A stretch of 64,000 nt of DNA from JAGVSR01 sp963786675 (GCA_963786675.1 CAWAZY010000003.1:496001-560000), one strand, 5' to 3'; shown: positions 8,385 through 17,971, counted from the stretch's first letter. A program made the numbers and translations. The notes: generated from the letters alone by a model not told the origin.

Positions 8385-9794
8385 TTAGACCGAATAGTAC
8401 ATTTCGTACTCGACCGGATGCGGCGTCATCTCGTAGCGCATGTTTTCTTCCATGCGCAGCTCGATGTAGGCGTCGATCATGTCGTCGTTCATGACGCCGC
8501 CAGCCTTCAAGAACGCGCGGTCCTTGTCGAGCGAAGACAACGCTTCGCGCAGCGAACCAGCGACGGTCGGAATGGCTGCCAATTCTGCCGGCGGCAGGTC
8601 GTACAGGTTCTTATCCATCGGGTCGCCCGGATGGATCTTGTTGTTGATGCCGTCGAGGCCAGCCATGAGCATGGCGGTGAAGGCGAGGTAGGGGTTGGCA
8701 CCCGGATCCGGGAAGCGGATCTCGATGCGCTTGGCCTTCGGTGACGAGACGTGCGGGATACGGCAGGAGGCCGAGCGGTTGCGTGCCGAGTAGGCCAGCA
8801 GAACCGGGGCTTCATAGCCGGGCACCAGACGCTTGTAGGAGTTCGTCAGCGGGTTGGTGAAGGCATTGATGGCCTTGGCGTGCTTCAGGATGCCACCGAT
8901 GTAGAACAGGCACATTTCCGAGAGGTCGGCGTACTTGTTGCCGGCGAACATCGGCTGACCGTTCTTCCAGATCGACTGGTGGACATGCATGCCCGAGCCG
9001 TTGTCGCCGAAGACGGGCTTGGGCATGAAGGTCGCCGTCTTGCCGTAGGCCTGAGCGACCTGATGCACGACGTACTTGTAGACCTGCATGTGGTCGGCCA
9101 TCTGGATCATGGGGCCGAACTTGACGCCAAGCTCATGCTGAGCGGAAGCCACTTCGTGGTGGTGCTTTTCGACCGTGACGCCCATCTCGGTCAGTACCGA
9201 GAGCATTTCAGAGCGCATGTCCTGGCAGCTGTCGATCGGCGGAACCGGGAAGTAGCCGCCCTTGACGCGGGGACGGTGGCCCAGGTTGCCCATCTCGTAC
9301 TGGGTATCGGAGTTGCTTGGCAGTTCCGAGCTGTCGACCTGGAACCCGGTCTTGTACATGTCGGTCGAGAAGCGCACGTCGTCGAAAATGAAGAATTCGG
9401 CTTCCGGGCCGAAGACCACGCTGTCGCCGATGCCCAGCGACATCATGTAGGCTTCCGCCTTCTTGGCGATCGAACGCGGATCGCGTTCGTAGGGCTGTCC
9501 GGTCGAGGGCTCGCGCACGTCGCAGAAGACGGCGAGCGTCGACTGGGCGAAGAAGGGATCGATGTGGGCCGATGCCGGATCCGGCATCAGCAGCATGTCG
9601 GAGGCTTCAATGCCCTTCCAGCCGGCGATCGAAGAGCCGTCGAACGCATAGCCGTCGTTGAACATGTCCTCGTCAGCGCACGACACGTCAGCGGTGACGT
9701 GCTGCATCTTGCCCTTGGTGTCCGTGAACCGCAGGTCCACGAACTTCACGTCCTTGTCCTTGATGAGCTTGAGGACGTCGTTGACCGTCTTCAT
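8385..9794 (-). CDS. glnA: Glutamine synthetase type I
   Basis: A 469-residue GSI enzyme making glutamine from glutamate, ammonia and ATP. The start MKTVNDVLKLIKDKDVKFVD, the DGSSIAGWKGI block near residue 50, the ATP-site KPVFGDNGSGMH and the C-terminal KNLYDLPP are all present. The Tyr in the last motif corresponds to the adenylylation site (Tyr397 in enteric enzymes), so activity is probably controlled by GlnE. It lies 74 bases downstream of glnB on the same strand, with GGGGAGTTCC before the start, and is expected to be transcribed from the sigma-54 site upstream of glnB as well as any local promoter. Confidence 0.98.
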   Translation of the reverse strand: MKTVNDVLKLIKDKDVKFVDLRFTDTKGKMQHVTADVSCADEDMFNDGYAFDGSSIAGWKGIEASDMLLMPDPASAHIDPFFAQSTLAVFCDVREPSTGQPYERDPRSIAKKAEAYMMSLGIGDSVVFGPEAEFFIFDDVRFSTDMYKTGFQVDSSELPSNSDTQYEMGNLGHRPRVKGGYFPVPPIDSCQDMRSEMLSVLTEMGVTVEKHHHEVASAQHELGVKFGPMIQMADHMQVYKYVVHQVAQAYGKTATFMPKPVFGDNGSGMHVHQSIWKNGQPMFAGNKYADLSEMCLFYIGGILKHAKAINAFTNPLTNSYKRLVPGYEAPVLLAYSARNRSASCRIPHVSSPKAKRIEIRFPDPGANPYLAFTAMLMAGLDGINNKIHPGDPMDKNLYDLPPAELAAIPTVAGSLREALSSLDKDRAFLKAGGVMNDDMIDAYIELRMEENMRYEMTPHPVEYEMYYSV

Positions 9795-9868
9795 AGGAAC
9801 TCCCCTGTTCGTTCCGGTTGTCAGATTGATGGTACGGGTCGGTGCGGCCGTGAGGCAGACCGGTGTCG

Positions 9869-10207
9869 TCAGATCGCTTCCGCGCCTTGTTCGCCGGTGC
9901 GGATCCGGATGGCACCCTCGATGTTCGAAACAAAGATCTTGCCGTCGCCGATGCGGCCGGTTTTCGCGGCCTTCTGGATGGCTTCGATGGCCTTATCGAG
10001 CATGTCGTCGCTCAAGACCACTTCGATTTTCACCTTGGGCAGGAAATCCACCACGTACTCCGCGCCCCTGTAGAGCTCGGTATGGCCCTTCTGCCGTCCG
10101 AAGCCCTTGGCCTCGATGACCGTGATGCCTTGCAGGCCGATTTCCTGAAGGGCCTCCTTCACTTCGTCGAGCTTAAAGGGTTTGATGATCGCTTCGATTT
10201 TTTTCAT
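9869..10207 (-). CDS. glnB: Nitrogen regulatory protein P-II
   Basis: A 112-residue PII signal protein. The T-loop contains the uridylylation site Tyr51 in ELYRGAEYVVDF, and Asp54 matches GlnB rather than GlnK, which commonly has Asn there. The B and C loops (TGRIGDGKIFV and IRIRTGE) for ATP/ADP and 2-oxoglutarate binding are intact. It reports nitrogen and carbon status to the adenylylation enzyme for GlnA and to NtrB/NtrC. ATG 10207 was chosen for its GAGGAG and the conserved MKKIEAIIKPFKL start; an upstream in-frame extension is non-family sequence. Confidence 0.97.
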   Translation of the reverse strand: MKKIEAIIKPFKLDEVKEALQEIGLQGITVIEAKGFGRQKGHTELYRGAEYVVDFLPKVKIEVVLSDDMLDKAIEAIQKAAKTGRIGDGKIFVSNIEGAIRIRTGEQGAEAI

Positions 10208-10267
10208 GGTCTCCTCGGCCTCCCGCGAAGCGCTGGAGCATGTCCGGCGCCCGACGCGCCCATGGTT

Positions 10268-10284
10268 AGCATGCCCCGTGCCAA
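10268..10284 (-). promoter_or_regulatory. Sigma-54 (RpoN) promoter of glnB-glnA
   Basis: Read on the minus strand, TTGGCACGGGGCATGCT matches the -24/-12 consensus with GG and GC separated by exactly 10 bases. It lies 61 bases upstream of the glnB start codon, the usual distance for an NtrC-activated promoter. No clear NtrC dyad could be picked out by eye between here and 10520. Confidence 0.85.
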
Positions 10285-10525
10285 GTTCCGTGGCGGTCCC
10301 GTAGCCCATGATGTTCAATGAGTTACGTCAAGACCGCCTACTTTTTGGCTGCTTGCAGGGTCTGAACTAGCCTATTTTGTAGGCAACATGCCAGAGAATT
10401 GGTCAGCGCCGCGGACCCGTGAACAGGATCATTGCGGGGGACGCGATGCCGACCCAGACTAAGGGGCCGGATCCACGGTGGGCCGCACGTTGGCGAGCGT
10501 GGTCGTGGCGGAAAAAGGGAATGCC

Positions 10526-12085
10526 ATGAGCGGGCTTGAGGTACTGACCACCGAGGAAATGGCGCGTGCGGATCGACTGGCGGTGGCCGCCGGCGTCGCC
10601 TCCCTGACCCTCATGGAGAATGCCGGACGGGCGGTGGCTGATGAAGCCCGCCGCATGCTGGCGCCAGGGAGCCGGGTGGCCGTCTTGTGCGGACCGGGCA
10701 ACAACGGCGGCGATGGCTTTGTCGCGGCGCGGCACCTCAAGCGGGCGAGTTACGATGTGCGCCTTCATCTGCTCGGTGATCGCGCCGGTCTCAAGGGAGA
10801 TGCCGCCGAGATGGCCCGCATGTGGGATGGACCCGTGCGGTTCATGGAGCCGGATGTGCTGCAAAGCATGCATCTCGTCATCGATGCGCTCTTCGGCGCC
10901 GGCCTCAGCCGGCCGCTCGATGGAATGGCGGCGCAGATGGTGGATGCGATCAACGCAAGCCGCCTGCCGGTGCTGGCCGTCGATGTTCCCAGCGGCCTCA
11001 ATGGCACGACGGGCGAGGCTGACGGGCCTGTGGTGAAGGCCACCCGCACCGTTACGTTCTTCCGCCGCAAGCCCGCGCATTTGCTCATGCCGGGGCGCGC
11101 GCTGTGTGGCCAGACGTCGGTCGCGGGCATTGGGATTCCCGACGCTGTACTGGCCCAGATCGCGGCGCGGACATATGGCAATGGTCCAGGACTGTGGCGG
11201 CGGGACCTGCCGCGCCTCGCCGCCGGCGCGCACAAATACGACCGGGGCCATGCGGTCGTTGTCTCGGGTCCGGCGTTCCGGACGGGTGCGGCCCGGTTGG
11301 GTGCGCGGGGGGCACTGCGCGCTGGAGCGGGTCTCGTGACGGTTGCCAGTCCGCCCTCGGCGCTGCCCGAAAACGCCGCGCAGCTGACGGCGATCATGCT
11401 GATGCCCTGCGAGAGCCCCGACATTTTGCATCGCATCCTTGAAGATGAGCGCAAGAACGCGGTGCTGGTTGGCCCCGGCGCGGGGCTCGGCAGCGAGACC
11501 TCCGCCATGGCGGTTGCCGCGCTGGCGTCGCCCGCCGCTGTGGTGCTCGATGCCGATGCCCTGACGGCCTTCTCGGCGGGTCCGCAAGGCCGGGCCGCAG
11601 CGCGCGTTGGACTTGGGTTCACGCCGCGTCCCGCGGATGCGCCCACCGACGCTGCTGCGCTCTTCGAGGCCATCGCGAAAAATGCACAGCGGCCCGTCGT
11701 CATGACCCCGCATGAAGGGGAGTTTGCGCGCCTTTTTCCCGGCCTGAGCGGGTCCAAACTCGATCGGGCGCGCGCGGCGGCCGCGCAGTCCGGAGCGATC
11801 GTGATTTTGAAGGGCGCCGACACGGTCATCGCGTCACCGGACGGACGCGCCGCCATCAACGACAATGCGCCGCCGTGGCTCGCCACGGCTGGTTCAGGCG
11901 ATGTTCTGGCCGGCTTCGTCACGGGGCTCTTGGCGCAAAAGATGCCAGCGTTCGCCGCTGCCTGTGCCGCAGTTTGGCTGCACGGTGCCTGTGCCGCGGC
12001 TTTCGGACAAGGTCTGATTGCGGAAGATCTGCCCGACATGCTGCCTGAGGTTCTGACGGCGCTTGGCGAAGCGCCTCACAGCTGA
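10526..12085 (+). CDS. nnr: Bifunctional NAD(P)H-hydrate epimerase / ADP-dependent dehydratase
   Basis: A 519-residue repair enzyme. The N-terminal YjeF domain (LTTEEMARADRLAV, CGPGNNGGDGFVAARHL near residue 55, VDVPSGLNG near 155) epimerises damaged NAD(P)HX; the C-terminal ribokinase-like domain (HKYDRGHAVVVSG, MTPHEGEFARLFP, GSGDVLAGFVTGLLA) dehydrates it back to NAD(P)H using ADP. Start ATG 10526 follows an AAAGGGA element; earlier in-frame codons overlap the promoter zone. The final 10 bases overlap the convergent thioesterase gene. It often sits next to glnB/glnA in alphaproteobacteria, as here. Confidence 0.95.
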   Translation: MSGLEVLTTEEMARADRLAVAAGVASLTLMENAGRAVADEARRMLAPGSRVAVLCGPGNNGGDGFVAARHLKRASYDVRLHLLGDRAGLKGDAAEMARMWDGPVRFMEPDVLQSMHLVIDALFGAGLSRPLDGMAAQMVDAINASRLPVLAVDVPSGLNGTTGEADGPVVKATRTVTFFRRKPAHLLMPGRALCGQTSVAGIGIPDAVLAQIAARTYGNGPGLWRRDLPRLAAGAHKYDRGHAVVVSGPAFRTGAARLGARGALRAGAGLVTVASPPSALPENAAQLTAIMLMPCESPDILHRILEDERKNAVLVGPGAGLGSETSAMAVAALASPAAVVLDADALTAFSAGPQGRAAARVGLGFTPRPADAPTDAAALFEAIAKNAQRPVVMTPHEGEFARLFPGLSGSKLDRARAAAAQSGAIVILKGADTVIASPDGRAAINDNAPPWLATAGSGDVLAGFVTGLLAQKMPAFAAACAAVWLHGACAAAFGQGLIAEDLPDMLPEVLTALGEAPHS

Positions 12086-12645
12086 TCGGAGCGCGCCGCG
12101 CGCTTCAAGGCCTCATCCGCCTGAAGGAACGCTGCGACCTCAGCGGGGACAGTCGGGCTCTCGGCCAGGATGCCCAAAGCTGCCATCAGGTCAGCCGTCG
12201 TGACGAAGCGGCGCGATTTGCGGTCGTAGATGCCGCCCTTGAAATAGGCCTTTGCGGCAATCTGCCCGGCGTGTGGCCCGGACGTCAGCTGGAATGTCTG
12301 TTCCATCACGACGTGCCGTGTGTCCCAGCACACAAGCCGCGTGATGAGTTCGAAGCCGTTCAGAAGGCGCATTTCGCGCTGAAAGCGGATGTTGATGGTG
12401 CTGGCGATCGGCGTCCAACCATTCCGCAGAGCCAGACGAAGAAGACCTGATCGCGCAATCACATCCAGGCGGCCGAGATCCATGATGGCGAGATAGCGGC
12501 CATTGTTCATATGCATGGAGGGGTCGAGATCGTGCGGCCAGACGCGGAACAACAGGCGCGACGATCCGCCGGGCAACGCGATGACTTTGCCCCGCCACGC
12601 GGCCAGCAGGGTCGTCATGAGGCGCAACCAGAGATTTATCGGCAC
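12076..12645 (-). CDS. Acyl-CoA thioesterase-like hotdog protein
   Basis: A 189-residue protein of the 4HBT/THEM6-like hotdog family. The conserved block DLDPSMHMNNGRYLAIMDLGR (residues about 40-60) contains the Asp and the HMNN motif of the active-site helix; TINIRFQREMRLLNGFEL and WDTRHVVMEQTF form the beta strands. It likely hydrolyses an acyl-CoA or acyl-ACP; the substrate is unknown. The frame opens at a GTG (12645) that is not preceded by a strong ribosome-binding site; ATG 12618 is an alternative that would remove nine residues. The 3' end overlaps nnr by 10 bases. Confidence 0.8.
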   Translation of the reverse strand: MPINLWLRLMTTLLAAWRGKVIALPGGSSRLLFRVWPHDLDPSMHMNNGRYLAIMDLGRLDVIARSGLLRLALRNGWTPIASTINIRFQREMRLLNGFELITRLVCWDTRHVVMEQTFQLTSGPHAGQIAAKAYFKGGIYDRKSRRFVTTADLMAALGILAESPTVPAEVAAFLQADEALKRAARSDQL

Positions 12646-12870
12646 GGCATCCAGGGGGCAAGGTCCCGATCTGCGCTGTGATACGTCATCTGCGGTCTAA
12701 CGCGGCCGGGCCCGACGAGTTGCCCGCAAAAATTCGAAAAATCAACAGGGCGAGGTCTGGTCTGCCGGACCGCCCAGGGCCATAATTGCCACGTATTGAC
12801 GGGATGGGCAGAGTCGCCCAAACCGGATTTCCGGCGCAGCAGGGCCGGCAGGCATCGGACGGAGCCCGAC

Positions 12871-14721
12871 GTGGCGCATGCAGACAGGTCCCCGCAGTCT
12901 CCCCGCTCGCGGCCGCGCGGCGTCCGGATCGCTGCCCTATGGACATCTGGTGCCGTATTGTCCGCCGCGTTGTCGAGCTCGGCATGGGCACAAACACCCA
13001 CACCTGGAAATATAAAAACGGTGGCGCCGGCACCGGCCGCGCAGCGTGCCGCCAATCCCGCCGAAGCGGCGGCCGTGCAACTTGTGCGCGGCGACACCGC
13101 CGGGGCGATCAGTTCGTTTACGGCGGCGCTGAACGATACCAGTCTGTCCAACGACCGGCGCGCCACCCTGTTGAACGACCGGGGTGTCGCCTATGCGCGC
13201 GCGGGGCAGGTGAAGTTGGCCGTCGAAGACTTCAATTCCGCCGCCACGCTCTTTCCCGAGTACGCCGCGATCTACAACAACCGGGGCAACCTTCTCGTGT
13301 CGCTCGGACTATTGAAGGAAGCGATGAAGGATCTCGACCGGGCGATCCTTCTCGCGCCTGGGTATGCATCGGCCTACAACAACCGGGCCAGCCTCCATGT
13401 CAGGCTGGGTCAGTTGGGTGATGCCATCGCCGACTACACCAAGGCCGTGCAGCTGGCGCCGCAGAGTCCCGCCCCGCTGAGTGGCCGGGGGCGCGCGCAC
13501 TTGGCCCTTTTGCGCCCGCATGCGGCGACGCGCGACTTCACCCGTGCCGTCAACGCCGATGCGCGCTTTGCCCAGGGCTACCGCAATCGCGCCGAGGCGA
13601 AGTTGATGACGGCAGCCTACGATCAGGCGATCGAGGATCTGTCCCGCGCGGTGGCCTTCGATGTGTCGAACCCTGAAATCTACGTTTTGCGCGGCCATGC
13701 CTATCTGGCGGTGCGCGACATCCCCGCGGCCATCAAGGATTTCTCCCAGGCCATCGCCATCGATGCGCGCCACGGGACCGCCTATGAAGGGCGCGGCCTG
13801 GCGTACGCCAGATCGGATTCCTTCGAACAGGCCTTCGCCGACCTCAATCGTGCGATCGAGATTGATCCGCGCTCCGCGGAAGCCTTCGCAACGCGGGCAT
13901 TCGTCTATAAGCAGACGGGCCAAGTGGGTGTCGGTCAGAAGGATATCGAGACGGCGCTCAAGCTCGATGCCAAGAATGCCCATGTCTTCTGGGCCAAGGC
14001 CGAAATCGAAGAAGCCGTCGGGCACATCGATCAGGCCATTGCCGACGTCAAGCAGGCGCTGGCCATCCATCCCGGACATCGCGACGCGGCGGAAATCTTG
14101 CAGCGGCTGGCGCCGGTGGGACTGAATGATGGCGCGGATCTCATTGCCAATGCCGGCCTCGATCCGTGGCGGGTGCTGCGGCGCGGGGCGCAATACGTGG
14201 CGGTCAGCGATGAACTGCCACGTCTGGAAGTGCCGCTCGAAATGTTGGGCGAAGGCGCACCCCGCATCCTCGATTGGGAAATCAAGCCGCCGCCGCATGA
14301 CACGGTCGGCTTGTTGAAATTCTCAGGCGGCGCCTTGAAGACGTCGCGCGGCTCGGAAGATACCGAAATGGCGGCTCTCGTCGACCTGGAGCAGCAGCGT
14401 GTTTTGACCATCGTCCCGCAGCGGCAGGGCAAGTCGGACACCACATGGACCTTCGACGATAGCCGGATCTCGGTCGCCGCCATCGATGGCTTCTCTGAGG
14501 AGTTCCCGCTGCAGTCGGCCAGTTTAGCCGGCGCGGCACTGGGCGCGGGGGCTGCCCGGCGCCTTTCGAGGCCAGACGGCAACAAGCCCTATTCGACCGG
14601 GTGGGCGCCGTGGAACGATCCGCTCGCCGGACCGGTGGCGCGGACGGGTCAGCCGAAGCCCGCAAAGTCCACGCAAAAGAAGCGTAAGCCGAAGACACTT
14701 TTCGATCTGCTTTTCAATTGA
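12871..14721 (+). CDS. Secreted TPR-repeat protein
   Basis: A protein of about 616 residues. A basic N-region precedes a hydrophobic signal sequence ending SSSAWA-QT. Ten or so TPR units cover roughly residues 70-440 (repeated YNNRGNLLVSLGLLKEAMKDLDRA-like pairs, truncated here). The remaining 170 residues have no recognised domain, and the extreme C-terminus is Lys-rich (TQKKRKPKTLFDLLFN). It probably scaffolds protein contacts in the periplasm. The open frame continues to a TTG at 12796, but GTG 12871 has a GGAG seven bases before it and gives a more normal signal peptide, so it is preferred with modest confidence. Confidence 0.75.
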   Translation: MAHADRSPQSPRSRPRGVRIAALWTSGAVLSAALSSSAWAQTPTPGNIKTVAPAPAAQRAANPAEAAAVQLVRGDTAGAISSFTAALNDTSLSNDRRATLLNDRGVAYARAGQVKLAVEDFNSAATLFPEYAAIYNNRGNLLVSLGLLKEAMKDLDRAILLAPGYASAYNNRASLHVRLGQLGDAIADYTKAVQLAPQSPAPLSGRGRAHLALLRPHAATRDFTRAVNADARFAQGYRNRAEAKLMTAAYDQAIEDLSRAVAFDVSNPEIYVLRGHAYLAVRDIPAAIKDFSQAIAIDARHGTAYEGRGLAYARSDSFEQAFADLNRAIEIDPRSAEAFATRAFVYKQTGQVGVGQKDIETALKLDAKNAHVFWAKAEIEEAVGHIDQAIADVKQALAIHPGHRDAAEILQRLAPVGLNDGADLIANAGLDPWRVLRRGAQYVAVSDELPRLEVPLEMLGEGAPRILDWEIKPPPHDTVGLLKFSGGALKTSRGSEDTEMAALVDLEQQRVLTIVPQRQGKSDTTWTFDDSRISVAAIDGFSEEFPLQSASLAGAALGAGAARRLSRPDGNKPYSTGWAPWNDPLAGPVARTGQPKPAKSTQKKRKPKTLFDLLFN

Positions 14722-14892
14722 TCGGGCATCGCCGGTCGCGCGCGCACAGGTGTACGGCCAGTCTCAGAACCCGCACCGGCTGATCTGGCGGACACCCTCG
14801 GGCGTTCTGTTTGTATCCGATCGTGGCGACCGCGCCGACGCCTTTCATGGGTTTCATCCGATCCCCACCTCACCGCCGGAAATACTCGCCCC

Positions 14893-16341
14893 ATGTCCAC
14901 CCAGCCCGTCCTCGTGTGGTTCCGCAACGACTTGCGGCTGACGGATCATCCCGCGCTGACGGCGGCGCTCGCCAGGGGTAGTCCGGTTGTCGCCGTCTTC
15001 GTTTTCGATCCAGATGCGGCCGGGGCATGGCGGCGCGGCGGGGCATCGCTATGGTGGTTGCACCACGCGCTTGAGAGCCTCGCCGCGTCACTGGACGCCG
15101 TGGGCTCGCGTCTGATCCTGCGGCGCGGGGCGACTGCCGACGTGCTGGCGGCGCTGGCGGCCGAGACGGCCGCCACGGCACTTCATTTCACGAGGGGCTA
15201 TGAACCGTGGGCCCGGGATCTGGAGACCGGCGTCAAGACACGGCTGGAGGCGGCAGGATTGAGCGTGCGCCGGTTCGGCGGCGCGCTGCTGCGCGAGCCG
15301 GAGGAACTGCGCACGAAGGCGGGCGAGCCCTTCAAAGTCTACACGCCGTTCTGGCGTGCGTTGCTGGCCCTTGGCGCGCCCCCCGCGCCGTTGCCTGCCC
15401 CGAAAAAAGTCCCACCGCCGCCATCCGGGATCGAGAGTGATCGTCTGGAGGATTGGCACCTCCTGCCGTCACGGCCCGATTGGGCCGCGGGGTTGCGGGA
15501 GACGTGGACGCCGGGCGAGGACGGCGCGACGCAGCGGCTGAAGGCATTTCTGTCGCGGCGTTTGGAAGGCTACGCCACGACGCGCAACCTGCCTGGCGTG
15601 GATGGGACATCGCGTCTGTCGCCGCATTTGCATTTCGGCGAGATTTCGCCGCGCACTGTCTGGCACCGGGCTTCGTCCAAGGCGAAAGGCAATCCGAAAA
15701 TCGACGGCGGACTCGAGACCTATCTCAAGGAACTGGCTTGGCGGGAGTTCTCCTACCATCTGCTCGTTCATTGGCCGTCTCTGCCTGAGGAGCCCTTCAA
15801 GCCTGAGTTCGCGCAATTCCCCTGGCGCGACGATGCCGGCCAGCTGCGCGCGTGGCAGACGGGACAGACCGGCTATCCCATCGTCGACGCGGGTATGCGC
15901 GAGCTCTGGCATACCGGAACCATGCACAATCGCGTACGCATGGTGACCGCATCCTTTCTGGTCAAGCATCTGGCGCTGCCCTGGCAGGCGGGGGAGGCGT
16001 GGTTCTGGGACACGCTCGTGGATGCGGACCTGGCCAGCAATGCCGCCAGCTGGCAGTGGGTGGCGGGCTCCGGCGCGGACGCCGCGCCCTATTTCAGAAT
16101 TTTCAATCCCGTGACTCAAGGCGAAAAATTTGATGCCGATGCGCGCTACGTCCGGCGTTGGGTGCCGGAGATCGCGGGTCTGCCCGATGATGTCATCCAT
16201 GCGCCATGGACGGCGCCCGAGGGGCTTTTGCGCGCCGCGGGTGTCACGCTCGGCAAGACCTATCCGCTGCCCGTCGTCGATCACGCCGCCGCCCGGCAAA
16301 GAGCGTTGGCGGGCTATCAGGCCATCCGTGCCGCCAAGTAA
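14893..16341 (+). CDS. phrB: Deoxyribodipyrimidine photolyase (class I)
   Basis: A 482-residue light-dependent DNA repair flavoenzyme. The N-terminal antenna domain begins VLVWFRNDLRLTDHPAL. The C-terminal FAD domain includes the DNA- and FAD-binding ETYLKELAWREFSYHLL (near residue 275), MRELWHTGTMHNRVRM and the photolyase signature ASNAASWQWVAGSGADAAPY. The tryptophans of the electron-transfer chain appear to be retained. It repairs cyclobutane pyrimidine dimers in the cytosol. The gene stands alone, 171 bases after the TPR gene. Confidence 0.95.
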   Translation: MSTQPVLVWFRNDLRLTDHPALTAALARGSPVVAVFVFDPDAAGAWRRGGASLWWLHHALESLAASLDAVGSRLILRRGATADVLAALAAETAATALHFTRGYEPWARDLETGVKTRLEAAGLSVRRFGGALLREPEELRTKAGEPFKVYTPFWRALLALGAPPAPLPAPKKVPPPPSGIESDRLEDWHLLPSRPDWAAGLRETWTPGEDGATQRLKAFLSRRLEGYATTRNLPGVDGTSRLSPHLHFGEISPRTVWHRASSKAKGNPKIDGGLETYLKELAWREFSYHLLVHWPSLPEEPFKPEFAQFPWRDDAGQLRAWQTGQTGYPIVDAGMRELWHTGTMHNRVRMVTASFLVKHLALPWQAGEAWFWDTLVDADLASNAASWQWVAGSGADAAPYFRIFNPVTQGEKFDADARYVRRWVPEIAGLPDDVIHAPWTAPEGLLRAAGVTLGKTYPLPVVDHAAARQRALAGYQAIRAAK

Positions 16342-16479
16342 CCTCCGCAAGCCTCCGTAGGCGTTCGAACTTGCCAACAAAATCGTCAGGGGTAAGGTTA
16401 TGCTAACCATGGTCGACCCATAGTCGGGCGCGGGTTCTGTTGTTTCCCGGTGTCGCGTATCCTGGCGGGGAGTTGTGTT

Positions 16480-16911
16480 GTGCGTAGGTTGACGTGTGTA
16501 ATGGCGGCGGTCGTGGCCGCGGCCGGCCTCTTGGCCACTGGTCCTGCCGATGCCGACGTGCGGGTCCGCATTAGCAAAAGCTCTCAGAAAATGACTGTTT
16601 GGGTCGACGGCTATACCTACGCCGTGTGGCCCGTGTCGACCGGTCGCCGGGGCTATTCCACACCGAGTGGTACTTTTCGCCCGCACCGGCTCGAGCCGCG
16701 CTGGTTCTCGCGCAAATACGACATGGCCCCGATGCACAATGCAATTTTCTATCGCGGCGGTTACGCCATTCACGGCACCAGCCACGTCGGCCAACTCGGC
16801 CGTCCCGCATCGCATGGGTGCGTGCGTCTACATCCGTCCAATGCCCGCGCACTGTTCAGTCTGGTGCGCAGCCACGGGCTGTCGCGGACACGAATCACCA
16901 TTACGCATTAG
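16480..16911 (+). CDS. Small L,D-transpeptidase (YkuD), exported
   Basis: A 143-residue exported YkuD-domain enzyme. The signal peptide starts VRRLTCVMAAVVAAAGL and is cleaved near ADA-DV. The domain holds the active-site HGTSH, then GRPASHGCVRLHPSNA with the catalytic cysteine and its helper His and Arg. These enzymes form or remodel 3-3 cross-links in peptidoglycan or tether outer-membrane proteins to it. GTG 16480 was chosen because GGGGAG lies 7 bases upstream; a GTG at 16450 lacks such a site. The domain is almost the whole mature protein. Confidence 0.88.
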   Translation: MRRLTCVMAAVVAAAGLLATGPADADVRVRISKSSQKMTVWVDGYTYAVWPVSTGRRGYSTPSGTFRPHRLEPRWFSRKYDMAPMHNAIFYRGGYAIHGTSHVGQLGRPASHGCVRLHPSNARALFSLVRSHGLSRTRITITH

Positions 16912-17008
16912 TCTGCATTTCGATCATCCGGCGCGCGCCTGAGCTGCGCGCTGTTGCGTTCCCTAAACCGACGCCATTTCCCGATCTTGTCCCCCAGGAG
17001 AGCTTGTG

Positions 17009-17896
17009 ATGCGTTTTACCCCGTCCCCCTGCCGTGCAGGATGGCTCGCGCTGTGCGCGCTGCCATTCATGATCGTATCCGCCGCGGCGCAGACCGCACC
17101 CGCGGCACCAGCCGAAACCCGTCTGGCTGCTGCTGCCGATACCCTCGCTGAAACCGCGGCCGACGCGGCAACCGAGGAGGCCGCAACCGGAAACACGGAT
17201 ACGCCGCCGTCATCTGGGACGGCCGTTGACGCCCAACCGGCGGACGAAGGCAATGCAACCCCTACTGCTGAGGCAACGCCCGCGCCGCCGCCAGAGCCCA
17301 CTCTGGAAGTCAGCATCAATCTGACCAATCAGCGGATGACGGTCAGTGAAAACGGAGTCAGCAAGTACACCTGGGCCATTTCGTCGGGCGCCTATGGTTA
17401 TGCCACGCCGACGGGCACCTACCGTCCGATCTGGATGGCGAAGATGTGGCACTCGCGCAAATACGACATGGCGCCCATGCCCCATTCGATTTTCTTCCAT
17501 GGCGGCCATGCTATCCACGCCACCTACTCGATTGGTATGCTCGGCCGTCCTGCGTCGCACGGCTGCGTGCGTCTGGCGCCGTCGAACGCGGCAAAGCTCT
17601 ACAAACTGGTCTCCAAGCACGGGAAGGCGGCCACCCGCATCGCCGTGTTTGGCAAGCCGACGTACACCTCGCCGAAAATCGCCAAGGCACGCCAGCCGGC
17701 CAAGCCGCGCTATGCCGCGACGTATAGTCCCTATAGCTTCAGCGGCTTTGCATCCCCGCCGCCGCAGCAGAAGTTCATCTATCCTGGCGATCAGCGCGCC
17801 TACTATGTGAATGCGCAAAAGCGCCGGGCGCAGATGATGAAGCAGCGCCGCGCCGCGACCAAGAAATACTACTCCGGCTACGCGTCGAACTACTGA
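17009..17896 (+). CDS. L,D-transpeptidase (YkuD) with Ala/Pro linker and basic tail
   Basis: A 295-residue paralogue of the preceding protein. The order is signal peptide (residues 1-28), an Ala/Glu/Thr/Pro-rich linker to about 95, a YkuD domain (about 97-210) with HGGHAIHATYS and GRPASHGCVRLAPSNA containing the catalytic Cys, and a Tyr/Lys/Arg-rich tail (KKYYSGYASNY at the end). The linker could span the distance from membrane to cell wall and the tail could bind acidic polymers; both are inferences. ATG 17009 is preceded by AGGAG at 8 bases. It lies 97 bases after the first copy and probably arose by tandem duplication. Confidence 0.9.
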   Translation: MRFTPSPCRAGWLALCALPFMIVSAAAQTAPAAPAETRLAAAADTLAETAADAATEEAATGNTDTPPSSGTAVDAQPADEGNATPTAEATPAPPPEPTLEVSINLTNQRMTVSENGVSKYTWAISSGAYGYATPTGTYRPIWMAKMWHSRKYDMAPMPHSIFFHGGHAIHATYSIGMLGRPASHGCVRLAPSNAAKLYKLVSKHGKAATRIAVFGKPTYTSPKIAKARQPAKPRYAATYSPYSFSGFASPPPQQKFIYPGDQRAYYVNAQKRRAQMMKQRRAATKKYYSGYASNY

Positions 17897-17936
17897 ATCC
17901 CGAGTCCATTGCGGACATGACAATGGGCGGCACAAT

Positions 17937-17971
17937 GGGCGGCGGAGATCACTCCGCCGCCCGCTTTTTTT
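17937..17971 (+). terminator. Rho-independent terminator after the L,D-transpeptidases
   Basis: An 11-bp perfect stem (GGGCGGCGGAG, loop ATCA, CTCCGCCGCCC) followed by GC and seven T residues. It lies 40 bases after the stop and closes the plus-strand group. Confidence 0.92.
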
